Assembly (NCBI GenBank): GCA_019348495.1
Contig: JAHWJI010000006.1
Location: forward strand, 1 to 47,106
Length of the DNA stretch: 47,106 nt
Direction: 5' to 3'
Source: Actinomycetota bacterium
Lineage (GTDB): Bacteria > Actinomycetota > Acidimicrobiia > Acidimicrobiales > CADCSY01
Shown: in pieces, positions 7,390 through 17,740 of the stretch
How positions within the stretch are numbered: position 1 is the stretch's first letter
Layout of the letters: every line of letters begins with the position of its first letter
Position numbers and translations under genes: made by a program
The notes under the pieces: model-generated
What the model saw: the letters and a program-made list of their open reading frames with translations, nothing else
Told to the model about the DNA's origin: nothing
The model's database searches: none

Positions 7390-8220
7390 TCACGGGTTGC
7401 GCAGCAGCGCCTGCAGCCTGAGCCCGAGCCACGGGCGGCGGCCCCAGGCCAGGAACCGGCCACGGGCGATGGCCGGCCACTGGCTGGCACGTCCCCAGGC
7501 CACCAGCAAGAAGGCGGCGGGGTCGACCGACAGGTGGCAGTCGATCGGTGCCCCTCGGGGGCCGGCGCCCGGGACCACGGGCTCGACGACGGCGTCACCG
7601 GCGCCGAAGCGAAGGAGGAACCGTCCCCCGCCCCGGACCCGCACGTCGTAGCTGGCCCAGACGTCGGCGGCCTCCTCCTGGTCGACCAGGGACCGCCCCA
7701 GGTGGCCGATGATCGGGAGCAGGAAGGTGTCGAGGACCAGCGCGGCGTGTCGATCGGGGATGGGCCAAACCTCACCTTCGGCCCGGGCGATGTCCCAGCC
7801 GTGCACCACCAACTCGTTGAGCACCTGGCCGGCCAACGTCTCGGCAACGACGTCGACTCCGGCGACGACCCACGGCAGGGGCTCCCCGCCGACCACGTCC
7901 TCCAACACCTGGACGAAGGTGGCGGCACTGGCCTCGATGCGCCCGGCGAGCACGGCGAGGTCACGCTCGCCCTCGCTGTCGACGAGCATGGTGGTGAACG
8001 CGGGCAGCTCCCACAGGTCGTCGATCAGGGGACCGCCGCCGCGGGCCAGGGCGGTGACGGCCTCGAGGACGTGGGCGACGTGCACGGCGAGGTCGGTGAG
8101 GTCCCAGCTACCCAGGGCCGGGGCGTCCGCCCGGCGGACGCGGCGCAGCAGCATGGCCAGGCGGGCGGCGCTGGCCCGCACGGCCACGCCCAGCTCCGAC
8201 AGGTCGGCTGCGGCGTCCAT
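7390..8220 (-). CDS. Maleylpyruvate isomerase/DinB-fold protein of the mycothiol-dependent type
   Basis: 276 residues. The N-terminal part (to about 160) has the pattern of the mycothiol-dependent maleylpyruvate isomerase N-terminal domain: SWDLTDLAVHVAHVLE near residue 40 carries a possible metal-binding His, and LNELVVHGWDIARAEG near 150 carries the second conserved His. The C-terminal part resembles an SCP2-like sterol-carrier domain. Such proteins are common in actinobacteria, mostly of unknown substrate. The ATG at 8220 overlaps the dapC stop as TGATG, so translation is probably coupled to dapC. Why it is embedded between dapC and dapD is unclear. Function beyond fold is not known. Confidence 0.75.
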   Translation of the reverse strand: MDAAADLSELGVAVRASAARLAMLLRRVRRADAPALGSWDLTDLAVHVAHVLEAVTALARGGGPLIDDLWELPAFTTMLVDSEGERDLAVLAGRIEASAATFVQVLEDVVGGEPLPWVVAGVDVVAETLAGQVLNELVVHGWDIARAEGEVWPIPDRHAALVLDTFLLPIIGHLGRSLVDQEEAADVWASYDVRVRGGGRFLLRFGAGDAVVEPVVPGAGPRGAPIDCHLSVDPAAFLLVAWGRASQWPAIARGRFLAWGRRPWLGLRLQALLRNP

Positions 8221-9338
8221 CAGGCCGAGCCGGCGAGGCGAGCGGCCACCAGCTCGAGGCGGTCCTCGGGGACCACCATGGCCAGGCGCACGTGGCCGGC
8301 GCCGGCCGGGCCGTAGAAGTCGCCGGGGGCCACCAGGCAACCGGCCTCAGTGGCCAGTCGTGAGGCGAAGGCCCAGGCGTCGCCCTCGGGCGCCGGCACC
8401 CACAGGTAGATCCCGCCACCGGGCTCGCCCACCTCCACGTCGAGGGTGTCGGCCAGCAGCGTCCGGCAGCGGTCGAGACGGGCGCGGTAGCGGCGGGCCT
8501 GTTGGCCGGCGTGGGCGTCGTCGCCCAGCGCCAGCGTGGCCGCGGCCTGCACCGGACCCGGGACCATGAACCCGGCGTGCTTGCGCAGCTCGCCCAGGTA
8601 GCGCACCAGCTCGGGGTCCCCGGCGTAGAAGCCGGCCCGCAGGCCGGCCAGGTTGGAGCGCTTCGACAGCGAGTGCAGGGCGAGCACCCCTTCGCTGCCC
8701 GACTGGAGGATGCACCGGGGCGGGCCGTCCCAGGTGCACTCGGCGTAGCACTCGTCGGACAGCACCGTCACCTCCACCCGGCGCCCCCAGGTGGCCACCG
8801 CGTCGAGGTCGTCGAGGCCTCCGGCGGGGTTGCCGGGCGTGTTGGACCACACGCAGAGCGCCCGGGCCACGTCGTCGTCGTCGACCGCCGACAGGTCGAG
8901 GCGCCACTGGTCGTCGACGGGCACGGCCACCGGCCGGCACCCGGCCAGCACCGCGCCCATGGCGTAGGACGGGTAGCTGACGGCGGGGTACAGCACGGTG
9001 TCGCGCTCAGGCCGGCGCAGTCGCAGCCAGTGGGGCAGGCCCACCACCAGCTCCTTGGTGCCGATGCACGCGGCCACCGCCGAAGGGGCGACGTCCACAC
9101 CGAAGCGCCGGGCCAGCCAGGCTGCCGCCGCCTCGCGAAAGACCGCGGTGCCGACCGACGATGGGTAGCCCCGCTCGGCGCCGGAGTTGGCCAGGGCCTC
9201 CAGGACACCGGCCGGAGGTGGGTCCCGGGGCATTCCCACCGACAGGTCGACCATGCCCCCGTCATGGGAGCGAGCGACCTCGGCCAGGGCGACCAGGCGG
9301 TCGTGGGGGTAGGCCGGCGGCGAGAAGGCCGGCTTCAC
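8220..9338 (-). CDS. dapC: Succinyldiaminopimelate transaminase (PLP fold type I)
   Basis: 372 residues. Predicted to aminate N-succinyl-2-amino-6-ketopimelate using glutamate. Class I/II aminotransferase features: VDLSVGMPRDPPP near the N-terminus, GTKELVVGLP, NTPGNPAGG, SDECYAEC for the cofactor Asp/Tyr region, and HSLSKRSNLAGLR with the PLP-binding Lys near 224; RLAMVVPED lies near the end. The assignment as DapC rather than another aminotransferase rests on its position among dapF, dapD and dapE. The GTG at 9338 overlaps the hflX stop (GTGA). Confidence 0.88.
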   Translation of the reverse strand: MKPAFSPPAYPHDRLVALAEVARSHDGGMVDLSVGMPRDPPPAGVLEALANSGAERGYPSSVGTAVFREAAAAWLARRFGVDVAPSAVAACIGTKELVVGLPHWLRLRRPERDTVLYPAVSYPSYAMGAVLAGCRPVAVPVDDQWRLDLSAVDDDDVARALCVWSNTPGNPAGGLDDLDAVATWGRRVEVTVLSDECYAECTWDGPPRCILQSGSEGVLALHSLSKRSNLAGLRAGFYAGDPELVRYLGELRKHAGFMVPGPVQAAATLALGDDAHAGQQARRYRARLDRCRTLLADTLDVEVGEPGGGIYLWVPAPEGDAWAFASRLATEAGCLVAPGDFYGPAGAGHVRLAMVVPEDRLELVAARLAGSA

Positions 9339-10624
9339 GCCACCACGTAAGGGCGGAACCGGTTGACGCCGGCCTGGTCGAGGCGGGCCCGCACGCGGGT
9401 GGCCTCGGCTTCGTGGGCCTCGACCAACACCTCACCCTCCCGGTGCACGGCGGCCAGCACGTCGCCCCGGTCGTAGGGCACCACCAGCTCCACCACCTCC
9501 TCCAGGGCCCGCAGCCGGTCGGCCACGGCGTGCACCAGGTCGTCCATACCTTCGCCGGTGAGGGCCGAGACCGCCACTGAACCCGGGTAGGCCTTGACCA
9601 GGCTCGCACCGTCGGCTCCGGCGACGTCGACCTTGTTGAAGGCCAGCAGCTCGAGCACGCCGCCGGCGCCGATCTCGTCGAGCACGGCGCGCACCGCCAA
9701 CCGCTGCCCCTCGGGGTCGGGGGCGGCGGCGTCGACCACGTGCAGGAGCAGGTCGGACTCGGCCACCACCTCCAGGGTGGACCGGAAGGCTTCGACGAGC
9801 TGATGGGGCAGCTTGCGCACGAAGCCGACGGTGTCGGAGACCACCACCGCCTCGCCACCGGGCAGGTCGAGGCGCCGGGCCCGGGGGTCGAGGGTGGCGA
9901 AGAGCCGGTCCTCGACCAGGACCCCGGCATCGGTGAGCCGGTTGAGCAGGGTGGACTTGCCGGCGTTGGTGTAACCCACGATCGACAGGGTCCGGTTGCG
10001 GCCCCGGGCCCGGGCCTTGCGCTGCGTGCGCCGGGTCTTGGACAGGCGCTCGAGGTCGGCCTCGAGGGTGGTGATGCGCCGCAGCAGCCGGCGCCGGTCG
10101 ACCTCGAGCTGCGTCTCGCCCGGGCCACGCGAGCCGATGGGCGCCCGGGCCCCGCCGGCGCCCATGGCCCCGGCCTGACGGGAGAGCTGGGTGCCCCTGC
10201 CCCGCAGGCGGGGCAGCCGGTAGCGGAGCTGGGCCAGCTCGACCTGGGCCTTGCCTTCGCCACTGCGGGCGTTCTGGGCGAAGATGTCCAGGATCACCGC
10301 CGTGCGGTCGATGGCGGTGCGACCCAGCAGCTTCTCCAGGTTGCGGCTCTGGGCGGGGCTGAGCTCGTCGTCGAAGACCACGGTGTCGGCGTCGACGTCG
10401 AGGGAGACGTCGGCCAGCTCGGCGGCCTTGCCCTTGCCCACGAAGGTGGCCGGGTCGGGGGCGTCGCGACGCTGCAGCACCCGGGCGACCACGTCGGCCC
10501 CGGCGGTGTCGATGAGCAGGGCCAGCTCGTCGAGATGGGCCTCGGTCTCCTCCACGCGCTGCGGCGGCATGGTGACGCCGACGAGCACGATGCGCTCCCG
10601 GAAGGAGCGTTCGATCAGCGTCAC
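9335..10624 (-). CDS. hflX: HflX, ribosome-associated GTPase
   Basis: 429 residues, close to the E. coli length (426). HflX rescues or splits stalled 70S/50S ribosomes under stress. The N-terminal domain contains ELALLIDTAGADV, VGKGKAAELA and the coiled helical region up to about 200. The G domain has G1 GYTNAGKSTL, G3 DTVGF and G4 NKVD. GSRGPGETQLEVDRR precedes the G domain, as is typical. I start it at the GTG 10624, which overlaps the dapF stop by four bases. The ORF-track start adds 65 low-quality residues from inside dapF. Coupled upstream to dapF and downstream to dapC. Confidence 0.95.
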   Translation of the reverse strand: MTLIERSFRERIVLVGVTMPPQRVEETEAHLDELALLIDTAGADVVARVLQRRDAPDPATFVGKGKAAELADVSLDVDADTVVFDDELSPAQSRNLEKLLGRTAIDRTAVILDIFAQNARSGEGKAQVELAQLRYRLPRLRGRGTQLSRQAGAMGAGGARAPIGSRGPGETQLEVDRRRLLRRITTLEADLERLSKTRRTQRKARARGRNRTLSIVGYTNAGKSTLLNRLTDAGVLVEDRLFATLDPRARRLDLPGGEAVVVSDTVGFVRKLPHQLVEAFRSTLEVVAESDLLLHVVDAAAPDPEGQRLAVRAVLDEIGAGGVLELLAFNKVDVAGADGASLVKAYPGSVAVSALTGEGMDDLVHAVADRLRALEEVVELVVPYDRGDVLAAVHREGEVLVEAHEAEATRVRARLDQAGVNRFRPYVVA

Positions 10625-11457
10625 ACCCGTACCTCGATGTCGGCGACGAAGGTGGCCGGTCCGGCCAGGGCCACGGTGGCGCCCAGGGTGACGTCCACCT
10701 CGCCCCCGAGCATGCGCACCCGCACCCGCTCCCCCACCAGGCCCCAGTCGTGGGCGGCGTGGGCAGCGGCGCAGGCCCCGGTGCCACACGCCTGGGTGAG
10801 GCCGACCCCACGTTCCCACACCCGTAGCTCGAGGGTGTCCTCGGCTCCGGCGGCGAGTCGGATCACCTCGACGTTGCTCCCGTGGTCGAACTGGGCCGAG
10901 AGCCGAGGGCCGAGCTCGGCCAGATCGACGCCTGCGGGGTCATCGACCAGCAGGACGAGGTGGGGGTTGCCCATGTCGACGGTGACCACCTTGGTGGCGT
11001 CCAGCTCGACGGTGGTCACCCACGTCGCCGTACCCGGTCGGGCCGGGCCCATGTCGACGTCGACCCAGGCCGTGGCCGGGTCGTGGGGCGGTCCGGGCCG
11101 AACCCGCAGCTCCCGAACCCCGCCGGCCGTGGCCACGGTCAGGTCGAGGGAGGTGACGCCCCGGTGGCGGGCCACGGCCTGGCCCAGGCAGCGGATGCCG
11201 TTGCCGCTCATCTCCGCCTCGCCGCCATCGGCGTTGCGCAGGGTCATGGCCACGTCGGCCCCGGCCCCGTCCCCCCCTGCCGGCGGTGGGGCCACGCGGA
11301 TGAAGCCGTCGGCACCCACCCCGCGGCGCCGGTCGCACAGCCACCGGGCGGTGGCGGCACCGACGGGCGTGAGGTCGTGGAGGTCGACCAGCAACAGGAA
11401 GTCGTTACCCAGGCCGTGGTGCTTGGTCAGGTGCACGGTGTCGCCGACGGGTCTCAT
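10621..11457 (-). CDS. dapF: Diaminopimelate epimerase
   Basis: 278 residues. Interconverts LL- and meso-diaminopimelate without cofactor. The two catalytic cysteines are visible: Cys in MSGNGIRCLG (near residue 89) and Cys in QACGTGACA (near 228). The N-terminal KHHGLGNDFLLLVDL and the NADGGEAEM stretch are diagnostic. ATG at 11457 overlaps the miaA stop (ATGA), and its own stop overlaps the hflX GTG. Confidence 0.96.
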   Translation of the reverse strand: MRPVGDTVHLTKHHGLGNDFLLLVDLHDLTPVGAATARWLCDRRRGVGADGFIRVAPPPAGGDGAGADVAMTLRNADGGEAEMSGNGIRCLGQAVARHRGVTSLDLTVATAGGVRELRVRPGPPHDPATAWVDVDMGPARPGTATWVTTVELDATKVVTVDMGNPHLVLLVDDPAGVDLAELGPRLSAQFDHGSNVEVIRLAAGAEDTLELRVWERGVGLTQACGTGACAAAHAAHDWGLVGERVRVRMLGGEVDVTLGATVALAGPATFVADIEVRV

Positions 11458-12374
11458 CGCAGGGTCCAGTCTCCCAGGAGCCGAGGGAGCAGTGCGAGGG
11501 GGTTGTCGCCGGCGTCGAGCCAGGTGATGCGCGGGTCGCGGCCGAACCAGCGGAGCTGGCGACGGGCGAAGCGGCGGGTGCGCCGCCGGGCCTCGGACAG
11601 CGCCTCGTCCAGGGAGCACCGCCCCTCCAGGTGATCGGCCAGCTCCCGGTAGCCGAGGGCCTGGCGGGCGGTGGGCGACAGGCCCGCGCCCTGGGCGAGG
11701 AGGCAGCGCACCTCGTCGAGGAGCCCGGAGGCGACCATGGCGTCGAGGCGGGCGTCGATGCGGGCGTCGAGGACGTCGAGGGGGAGGCGGAGGCCCACCT
11801 GGGCGATGGGCGAGGGTGGGTAGGCGGCCAGGCCGGGGCCGAAGGAGGAGAAGGGCCGCCCACTGCCGAGGGTCACCTCCAGGGCCCGCACCAGCCGGCG
11901 GCGGTTGGTGGGCTCCATGCGGGCGGCAGCCACCGGATCGAGGTCGGCCAGGCGACGATGGAGCACCGCGGTGTCGGCCTCGGCTTCGGCGCCGGCCCGG
12001 GCCTCGGGGTAGCGACCGGGCAGGGTGAGGTCGTCGACCACGGCCCGCACGTAGAGCCCCGTCCCTCCCACGAGCAGGGCCCGGTGGCCCCGGGCCTCGA
12101 TGGCGGACAGGGCGGACCGAGCGGCGGCCTGGAAGCGGGCGACAGAGAAGTCCTCCCCGGGGTCGGCCAGGTCGAGCAGGTGGTGGGCCACCTCGGCCTG
12201 CTCCGCCGGGCTGGGCTTGGCCGTGCCGATGTCCATGCCCCGGTACACGCCCATGGCGTCCACGCTGACGAGCTCCAGGGTGGGATCGCGCCGGGCCAGG
12301 GCCAGGGCCAGGGCCGACTTGCCCGAGGCGGTGGCGCCCACCAGGGCGAGGTGAGCCGACGGGGTCGAGGTCAC
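11454..12374 (-). CDS. miaA: tRNA dimethylallyltransferase
   Basis: 306 residues. Adds the dimethylallyl group to A37 of tRNAs reading UNN codons, producing the substrate of MiaB. Walker A is GATASGKSAL at about 11-20; DAMGVYRGMDIGTAKP and HHLLDLADPGEDFSVARF follow, with GGTGLYVRAVVDDL for substrate binding. The GTG at 12374 overlaps the preceding stop (GTGA). Upstream residues in the ORF track come from the neighbour's shadow frame. Confidence 0.96.
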   Translation of the reverse strand: MTSTPSAHLALVGATASGKSALALALARRDPTLELVSVDAMGVYRGMDIGTAKPSPAEQAEVAHHLLDLADPGEDFSVARFQAAARSALSAIEARGHRALLVGGTGLYVRAVVDDLTLPGRYPEARAGAEAEADTAVLHRRLADLDPVAAARMEPTNRRRLVRALEVTLGSGRPFSSFGPGLAAYPPSPIAQVGLRLPLDVLDARIDARLDAMVASGLLDEVRCLLAQGAGLSPTARQALGYRELADHLEGRCSLDEALSEARRRTRRFARRQLRWFGRDPRITWLDAGDNPLALLPRLLGDWTLR

Positions 12375-12817
12375 TTCGAGGGCCGGAACGACAGGTCCTT
12401 GGCCACCAGGCGCTCGGGGCTGAGGCGGACGAGGCAGGCGTCTGCTGGCGACAGGTAGGTCCTGAAGCGGGGGTCCCAGGCCCGGCGATCGGCGCCCAGG
12501 TAGCGGCGGAGCTTGCGGTAGGTGACCTCGGCGTCGAAAGGGACCACCCGGGCCGTCCCCCGGGCGCTGACTTGCCTGGTCTGGCCCGTGGCCAGGTCGC
12601 AGGTGTCGACCACCAGCGCCACCTGAGGGTTGCGGGCCAAGGCCGCCGGGAGCTTCGACCACCCACCCGTCAACCACCAGAAGCGGCCGTCCTCCCACAG
12701 GTACCAGACGGGACGCACGGTGGGCTCAGGGGCGGCCACGGCCACCCGGGCCACCAGCGGCTGGGCCAAGAAGGCGTCGATGTCGAAGGGGTGGGCGGTG
12801 GCGGTGCCGTCGCTCAC
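12371..12817 (-). CDS. Pyridoxamine-5'-phosphate-oxidase-like split-barrel flavoprotein
   Basis: 148 residues with the FMN/F420-binding split-barrel pattern: [31 protein letters not shown] at the front, [12 protein letters not shown] in the middle and [11 protein letters not shown] after it. Such small proteins in actinobacteria often use F420 or FMN; the substrate here cannot be read. It sits between miaB and miaA with GTGA overlaps on both sides, so it is translated as part of the tRNA-modification and dap operon, though no role in tRNA modification is implied. Confidence 0.8.
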   Translation of the reverse strand: MSDGTATAHPFDIDAFLAQPLVARVAVAAPEPTVRPVWYLWEDGRFWWLTGGWSKLPAALARNPQVALVVDTCDLATGQTRQVSARGTARVVPFDAEVTYRKLRRYLGADRRAWDPRFRTYLSPADACLVRLSPERLVAKDLSFRPSK

Positions 12818-14184
12818 GCCGAGGCGACGGGAATGCGGCTGCGGTGACGGGGACCGGCGGTGACGGCCACCAGCTCGCCGCTGAGGTGGTGGGGGGCGGC
12901 ACCGGTCACCCGCACGTCGGTGAACGTGCCCGCGGCCAGTGGCCGGGCCGAGGGGAAGTGCACCAACTTGTTCTGGCGGGTGCGCCCGGTGAGCACCGCC
13001 GGGTCCTTCTTGCTCGGGCCCTCGACCACCGCCTCCTCCACCCGCCCGACACGGGCCTGGTGCTTGGCCAGCGCGCTGCGCTCCACCACCGATCGCAGCC
13101 GCTCGAAGCGCTCGGCCACCACCTCGGCCGGGACCAGGTCGTCGGTGCGCGTCGCCGCCTCGGTGCCAGGACGGGGACTGAAGATGAAGGTGTAGGCGCT
13201 GTCGTAGCCGGCCTCGGCCGCCACCTGGAGCGTGGCGGTGAAGTCGGCCTCGGTCTCGCCCGGGAAGCCCACGATGATGTCGGTGGTCACGGCCAGGTCG
13301 GGCACGGCCGCCCGAGCGGCGGCCAGGCGCTGCAGGTAGCGCTCGGCGGTGTAGCCCCTGTGCATGGCGGCCAGCACCGCATCGCTGCCCGACTGGAGGG
13401 GGAGGTGCAGGTGCTCGCACACCGACGGGGTCTCGGCCATGGCGGCAACCGTCTCGGGCCGCAGGTCCTTGGGGTGGGGGCTGGTGTAGCGCACGCGACG
13501 GATGCCCTCCAGCCCCCCCACCTGCCGGAGCAGCTCGGCGAAGAGGGGCCGACGACGGGTGAGGTCGCGGCCGTAGGAGTTGACGTTCTGGCCCAGGAGG
13601 GTCACCTCGACCGTGCCGGCGGCGGCCAGCGCCTGCACCTCGGCGACCACCTCGGCCATCGGGCGGCTGATCTCCCGGCCTCGCACCGAGGGCACGATGC
13701 AAAAGGCACAGGCGTTGTCACAGCCGATCTGGATGGTCACCCATGCCGACCAGGGCAGATCGCGCCGCACGGGCAGGGCCGAGGGGAAGGCGTCACTCTC
13801 CTCGAGGATCTCCATGAGGGGCCCCTCGTGGGCCGAGCGGTGAAGGAGATCGACGGTGGCACCCACGTTGTGGGTGCCGAGCACCACGTCGACGTGTGGC
13901 GCCCGCTGCTGGACGACGCCCCGGTCCTTCTGGGCCAGGCAGCCGCCCACCACCACCTGCATGCCGGGGCGGGCGGCCTTGAGCGTCTTCAGGTGACCGA
14001 GCGTGCCGTAGAGCTTGTCGTCGGCGTTCTCCCGGATGCAGCAGGTGTTGAGCACCACCACATCGGCCCCGGCCACGTCGTCGGTGGCCTCCATGCCGTC
14101 GGCCTCGAGCAGGCCGGCGATGCGCTCGGAGTCGTGCACGTTCATCTGGCACCCGAAGGTCCGGATGGCGTAGCGACGGCTCAC
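12814..14184 (-). CDS. miaB: tRNA-2-methylthio-N6-dimethylallyladenosine synthase
   Basis: 456 residues. Radical-SAM methylthiotransferase that turns i6A37 into ms2i6A37. The N-terminal UPF0004 domain has three cluster-binding cysteines ([22 protein letters not shown]). The radical-SAM domain has [19 protein letters not shown], and a TRAM domain follows ([17 protein letters not shown] to the end). [10 protein letters not shown] and [10 protein letters not shown] distinguish it from RimO, encoded separately in this window. GTG start at 14184 with TAACCT seven bases upstream, so a leaderless promoter probably begins the miaB-dapC operon here. Confidence 0.96.
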   Translation of the reverse strand: MSRRYAIRTFGCQMNVHDSERIAGLLEADGMEATDDVAGADVVVLNTCCIRENADDKLYGTLGHLKTLKAARPGMQVVVGGCLAQKDRGVVQQRAPHVDVVLGTHNVGATVDLLHRSAHEGPLMEILEESDAFPSALPVRRDLPWSAWVTIQIGCDNACAFCIVPSVRGREISRPMAEVVAEVQALAAAGTVEVTLLGQNVNSYGRDLTRRRPLFAELLRQVGGLEGIRRVRYTSPHPKDLRPETVAAMAETPSVCEHLHLPLQSGSDAVLAAMHRGYTAERYLQRLAAARAAVPDLAVTTDIIVGFPGETEADFTATLQVAAEAGYDSAYTFIFSPRPGTEAATRTDDLVPAEVVAERFERLRSVVERSALAKHQARVGRVEEAVVEGPSKKDPAVLTGRTRQNKLVHFPSARPLAAGTFTDVRVTGAAPHHLSGELVAVTAGPRHRSRIPVASA

Positions 14185-14191
14185 CGTGCGC

Positions 14192-14197
14192 AGGTTA
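14192..14197 (-). promoter_or_regulatory. Candidate -10 of leaderless miaB transcript (TAACCT)
   Basis: TAACCT ends seven bases before the miaB GTG; no ribosome-binding site precedes that codon. Confidence 0.45.
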
Positions 14198-14241
14198 CTG
14201 CCGGACGTCGTGGCCCGAGCCTCCCATGACCGCGGCTGCGA

Positions 14242-14637
14242 CTACCCCTCCTCGTCGTACTCGGGGGCGACCTCAGTCGGGGCATGGAGCCCGGAGGCGG
14301 GTGCCACCCGGTTGCCGTAACGGTCGCCGATCACCAGGCGCATGGCGGTGCGACGCTCGCCGTCGATCTCGATGTCGGCGAAGTTGGGCACGCAGACCAG
14401 GTCGATGCCGGCGGCGGCCACGTAGCCCCGGGCGATGGCCAGGGCCTTGATGGCCTGGTTCAACGCACCGGCGCCGACCACCTGCACCTCCACCGTTCCG
14501 GCCTCGCGAACGACCCCGGCCATGGCACCGGCCACGGAGTTGGGGTTCGACTTGCTGGAGACCTTGAGCATCTCGGCCCCGTGCTGGGCCTCGGGAGGGG
14601 TGGCGGATGGGGGGATGGGTGAGGTGGTGGCGGTCAT
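14242..14637 (-). CDS. spoVS: SpoVS-family protein
   Basis: 131 residues. The core LKVSSKSNPNSVAGAMAGVV ... GAGALNQAIKALAIARGYVAAAGIDLVCVPNFADIEIDGERRTAMRLVI is unmistakably stage V sporulation protein S, an Alba-like nucleic-acid-binding fold. The Bacillus protein is about 86 residues; here a 22-residue Pro/Thr-rich N-terminus and a 20-odd-residue acidic C-terminus (ending APEYDEEG) are added. The start is uncertain: the ATG at 14637 lacks a clear ribosome-binding site, and the internal ATG before LKVSS would give the canonical N-terminus. It lies between recA and miaB. No sporulation genes are nearby, and the family is also known from non-sporulating bacteria. Confidence 0.92.
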   Translation of the reverse strand: MTATTSPIPPSATPPEAQHGAEMLKVSSKSNPNSVAGAMAGVVREAGTVEVQVVGAGALNQAIKALAIARGYVAAAGIDLVCVPNFADIEIDGERRTAMRLVIGDRYGNRVAPASGLHAPTEVAPEYDEEG

Positions 14638-14752
14638 GGGCGGGTATTCGACGCCGAAGGGCAAAAGTCCTTCTCGCTGCAACAATTGCACCGCGAAGTT
14701 TCTCCGGCCCTCCGGCGTCGTCCGGCCCACCCGCCGAACCTCCGACCCAGAC

Positions 14753-16930
<2,178 letters not shown>

Positions 16931-17055
16931 TGTCGCTCCTGTCTCTGGGATTGCCTGCTGGCGAGTTGCGGGACCCCGGAGGTCCGATGGGCACACCCTA
17001 GGAAGAGGGTGAGACAACTACCACGCGTGGAATTCCTCCCGTGTGGTTCTCACAC

Positions 17056-17084
17056 ACCCTAACCCCGAACGATCGTTCGTTCAA
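17056..17084 (-). promoter_or_regulatory. recA promoter
   Basis: TTGAAC (17079-17084) and TAGGGT (17056-17061) with exactly 17 bp between them on the minus strand. The LexA box lies inside the spacer. Confidence 0.7.
17067..17078. promoter_or_regulatory. LexA operator of recA
   Basis: GAAC-GATC-GTTC, extended to the perfect 14-bp palindrome CGAACGATCGTTCG (17066-17079). It occupies the -35/-10 spacer, so bound LexA would exclude RNA polymerase. Confidence 0.85.
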
Positions 17085-17118
17085 GCACTCCGCCCTGCGG
17101 GTACCGCCTGGGCGACGG

Positions 17119-17649
17119 TCAGGCCGACGGGCCCAGGGGGAAGGTGGTGACCACCTCGTGGCGGTTGGGCGCGCCGGACCGCCCGGCCGTGACGCTGGCC
17201 ACCAGGACGATCTCGTCCACCTCCCAGGAGCCCACGACCGGCGTCTCGGTGAGGCCGTCGAGCGACGATCCCCTTCCCCGACTGCGGGCCAAGGTGATGT
17301 GGCCGGTGAACGGTATCGGGCTCGGAGGGGTCCCCACCTCGGCGGTGCCCCGAGAGATCGTCTCGGCCAACTCCTCGAGGCCTGATACGGGCACGTACAG
17401 GACGTTGCCACCGAAGCTGTCCAGCTTCGGGCCCAGCTCAGCCACCGCTGGTCGACCCGACGTCGCCGCCTCGGCCACCCTCCGGCCTGCGGCCACCCCG
17501 AGGTCGACGTCGCTGTCACCGAAGTAGCGCAAGGTGACGTGCCACTGCGACGGCGGCACCCAGCGCAGCCCCGGGCGCTGGGGCCGGGCCAGGCCGGCGA
17601 GGGTCTTCAGCACCTGCTCGGGTGGGCGGGCGGCGACGAACAGGCGCAC
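17119..17649 (-). CDS. thpR: RNA 2',3'-cyclic phosphodiesterase (2H family)
   Basis: 176 residues. Hydrolyses 2',3'-cyclic phosphate ends of RNA; older name 2'-5' RNA ligase. N-terminal RLFVAARPPEQVLKTL and the two HxT/HxTL motifs WHVTLRYFG (near 37) and GHITLARSRG (near 116) give the family. The GTG at 17649 is preceded by AAGAGG seven bases upstream. It lies 91 bp after the ftsH-like stop and upstream of the recA promoter. Confidence 0.88.
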   Translation of the reverse strand: MRLFVAARPPEQVLKTLAGLARPQRPGLRWVPPSQWHVTLRYFGDSDVDLGVAAGRRVAEAATSGRPAVAELGPKLDSFGGNVLYVPVSGLEELAETISRGTAEVGTPPSPIPFTGHITLARSRGRGSSLDGLTETPVVGSWEVDEIVLVASVTAGRSGAPNRHEVVTTFPLGPSA

Positions 17650-17740
17650 CCGGACGCCTCTTCAGCCCTTGACCGGGACGTCGAGGTGACGGCGCTGGTT
17701 CCCGCCTCGAGCGATGTCGCCACCGCCCCCTCGCCGCACC

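Noticed and set aside
12844-14229. 461-codon open frame on the plus strand opposite miaB
   Set aside because: Its composition (His/Gly/Arg/Pro-rich) is that of a high-G+C antisense shadow, and miaB on the other strand is certain. The same holds for the other long overlapping track entries.
16931-17017. Upstream TTG start for recA in the ORF track
   Set aside because: The extra 29 residues do not resemble a RecA N-terminus, and the GTG at 16930 has AGGAG at proper spacing.
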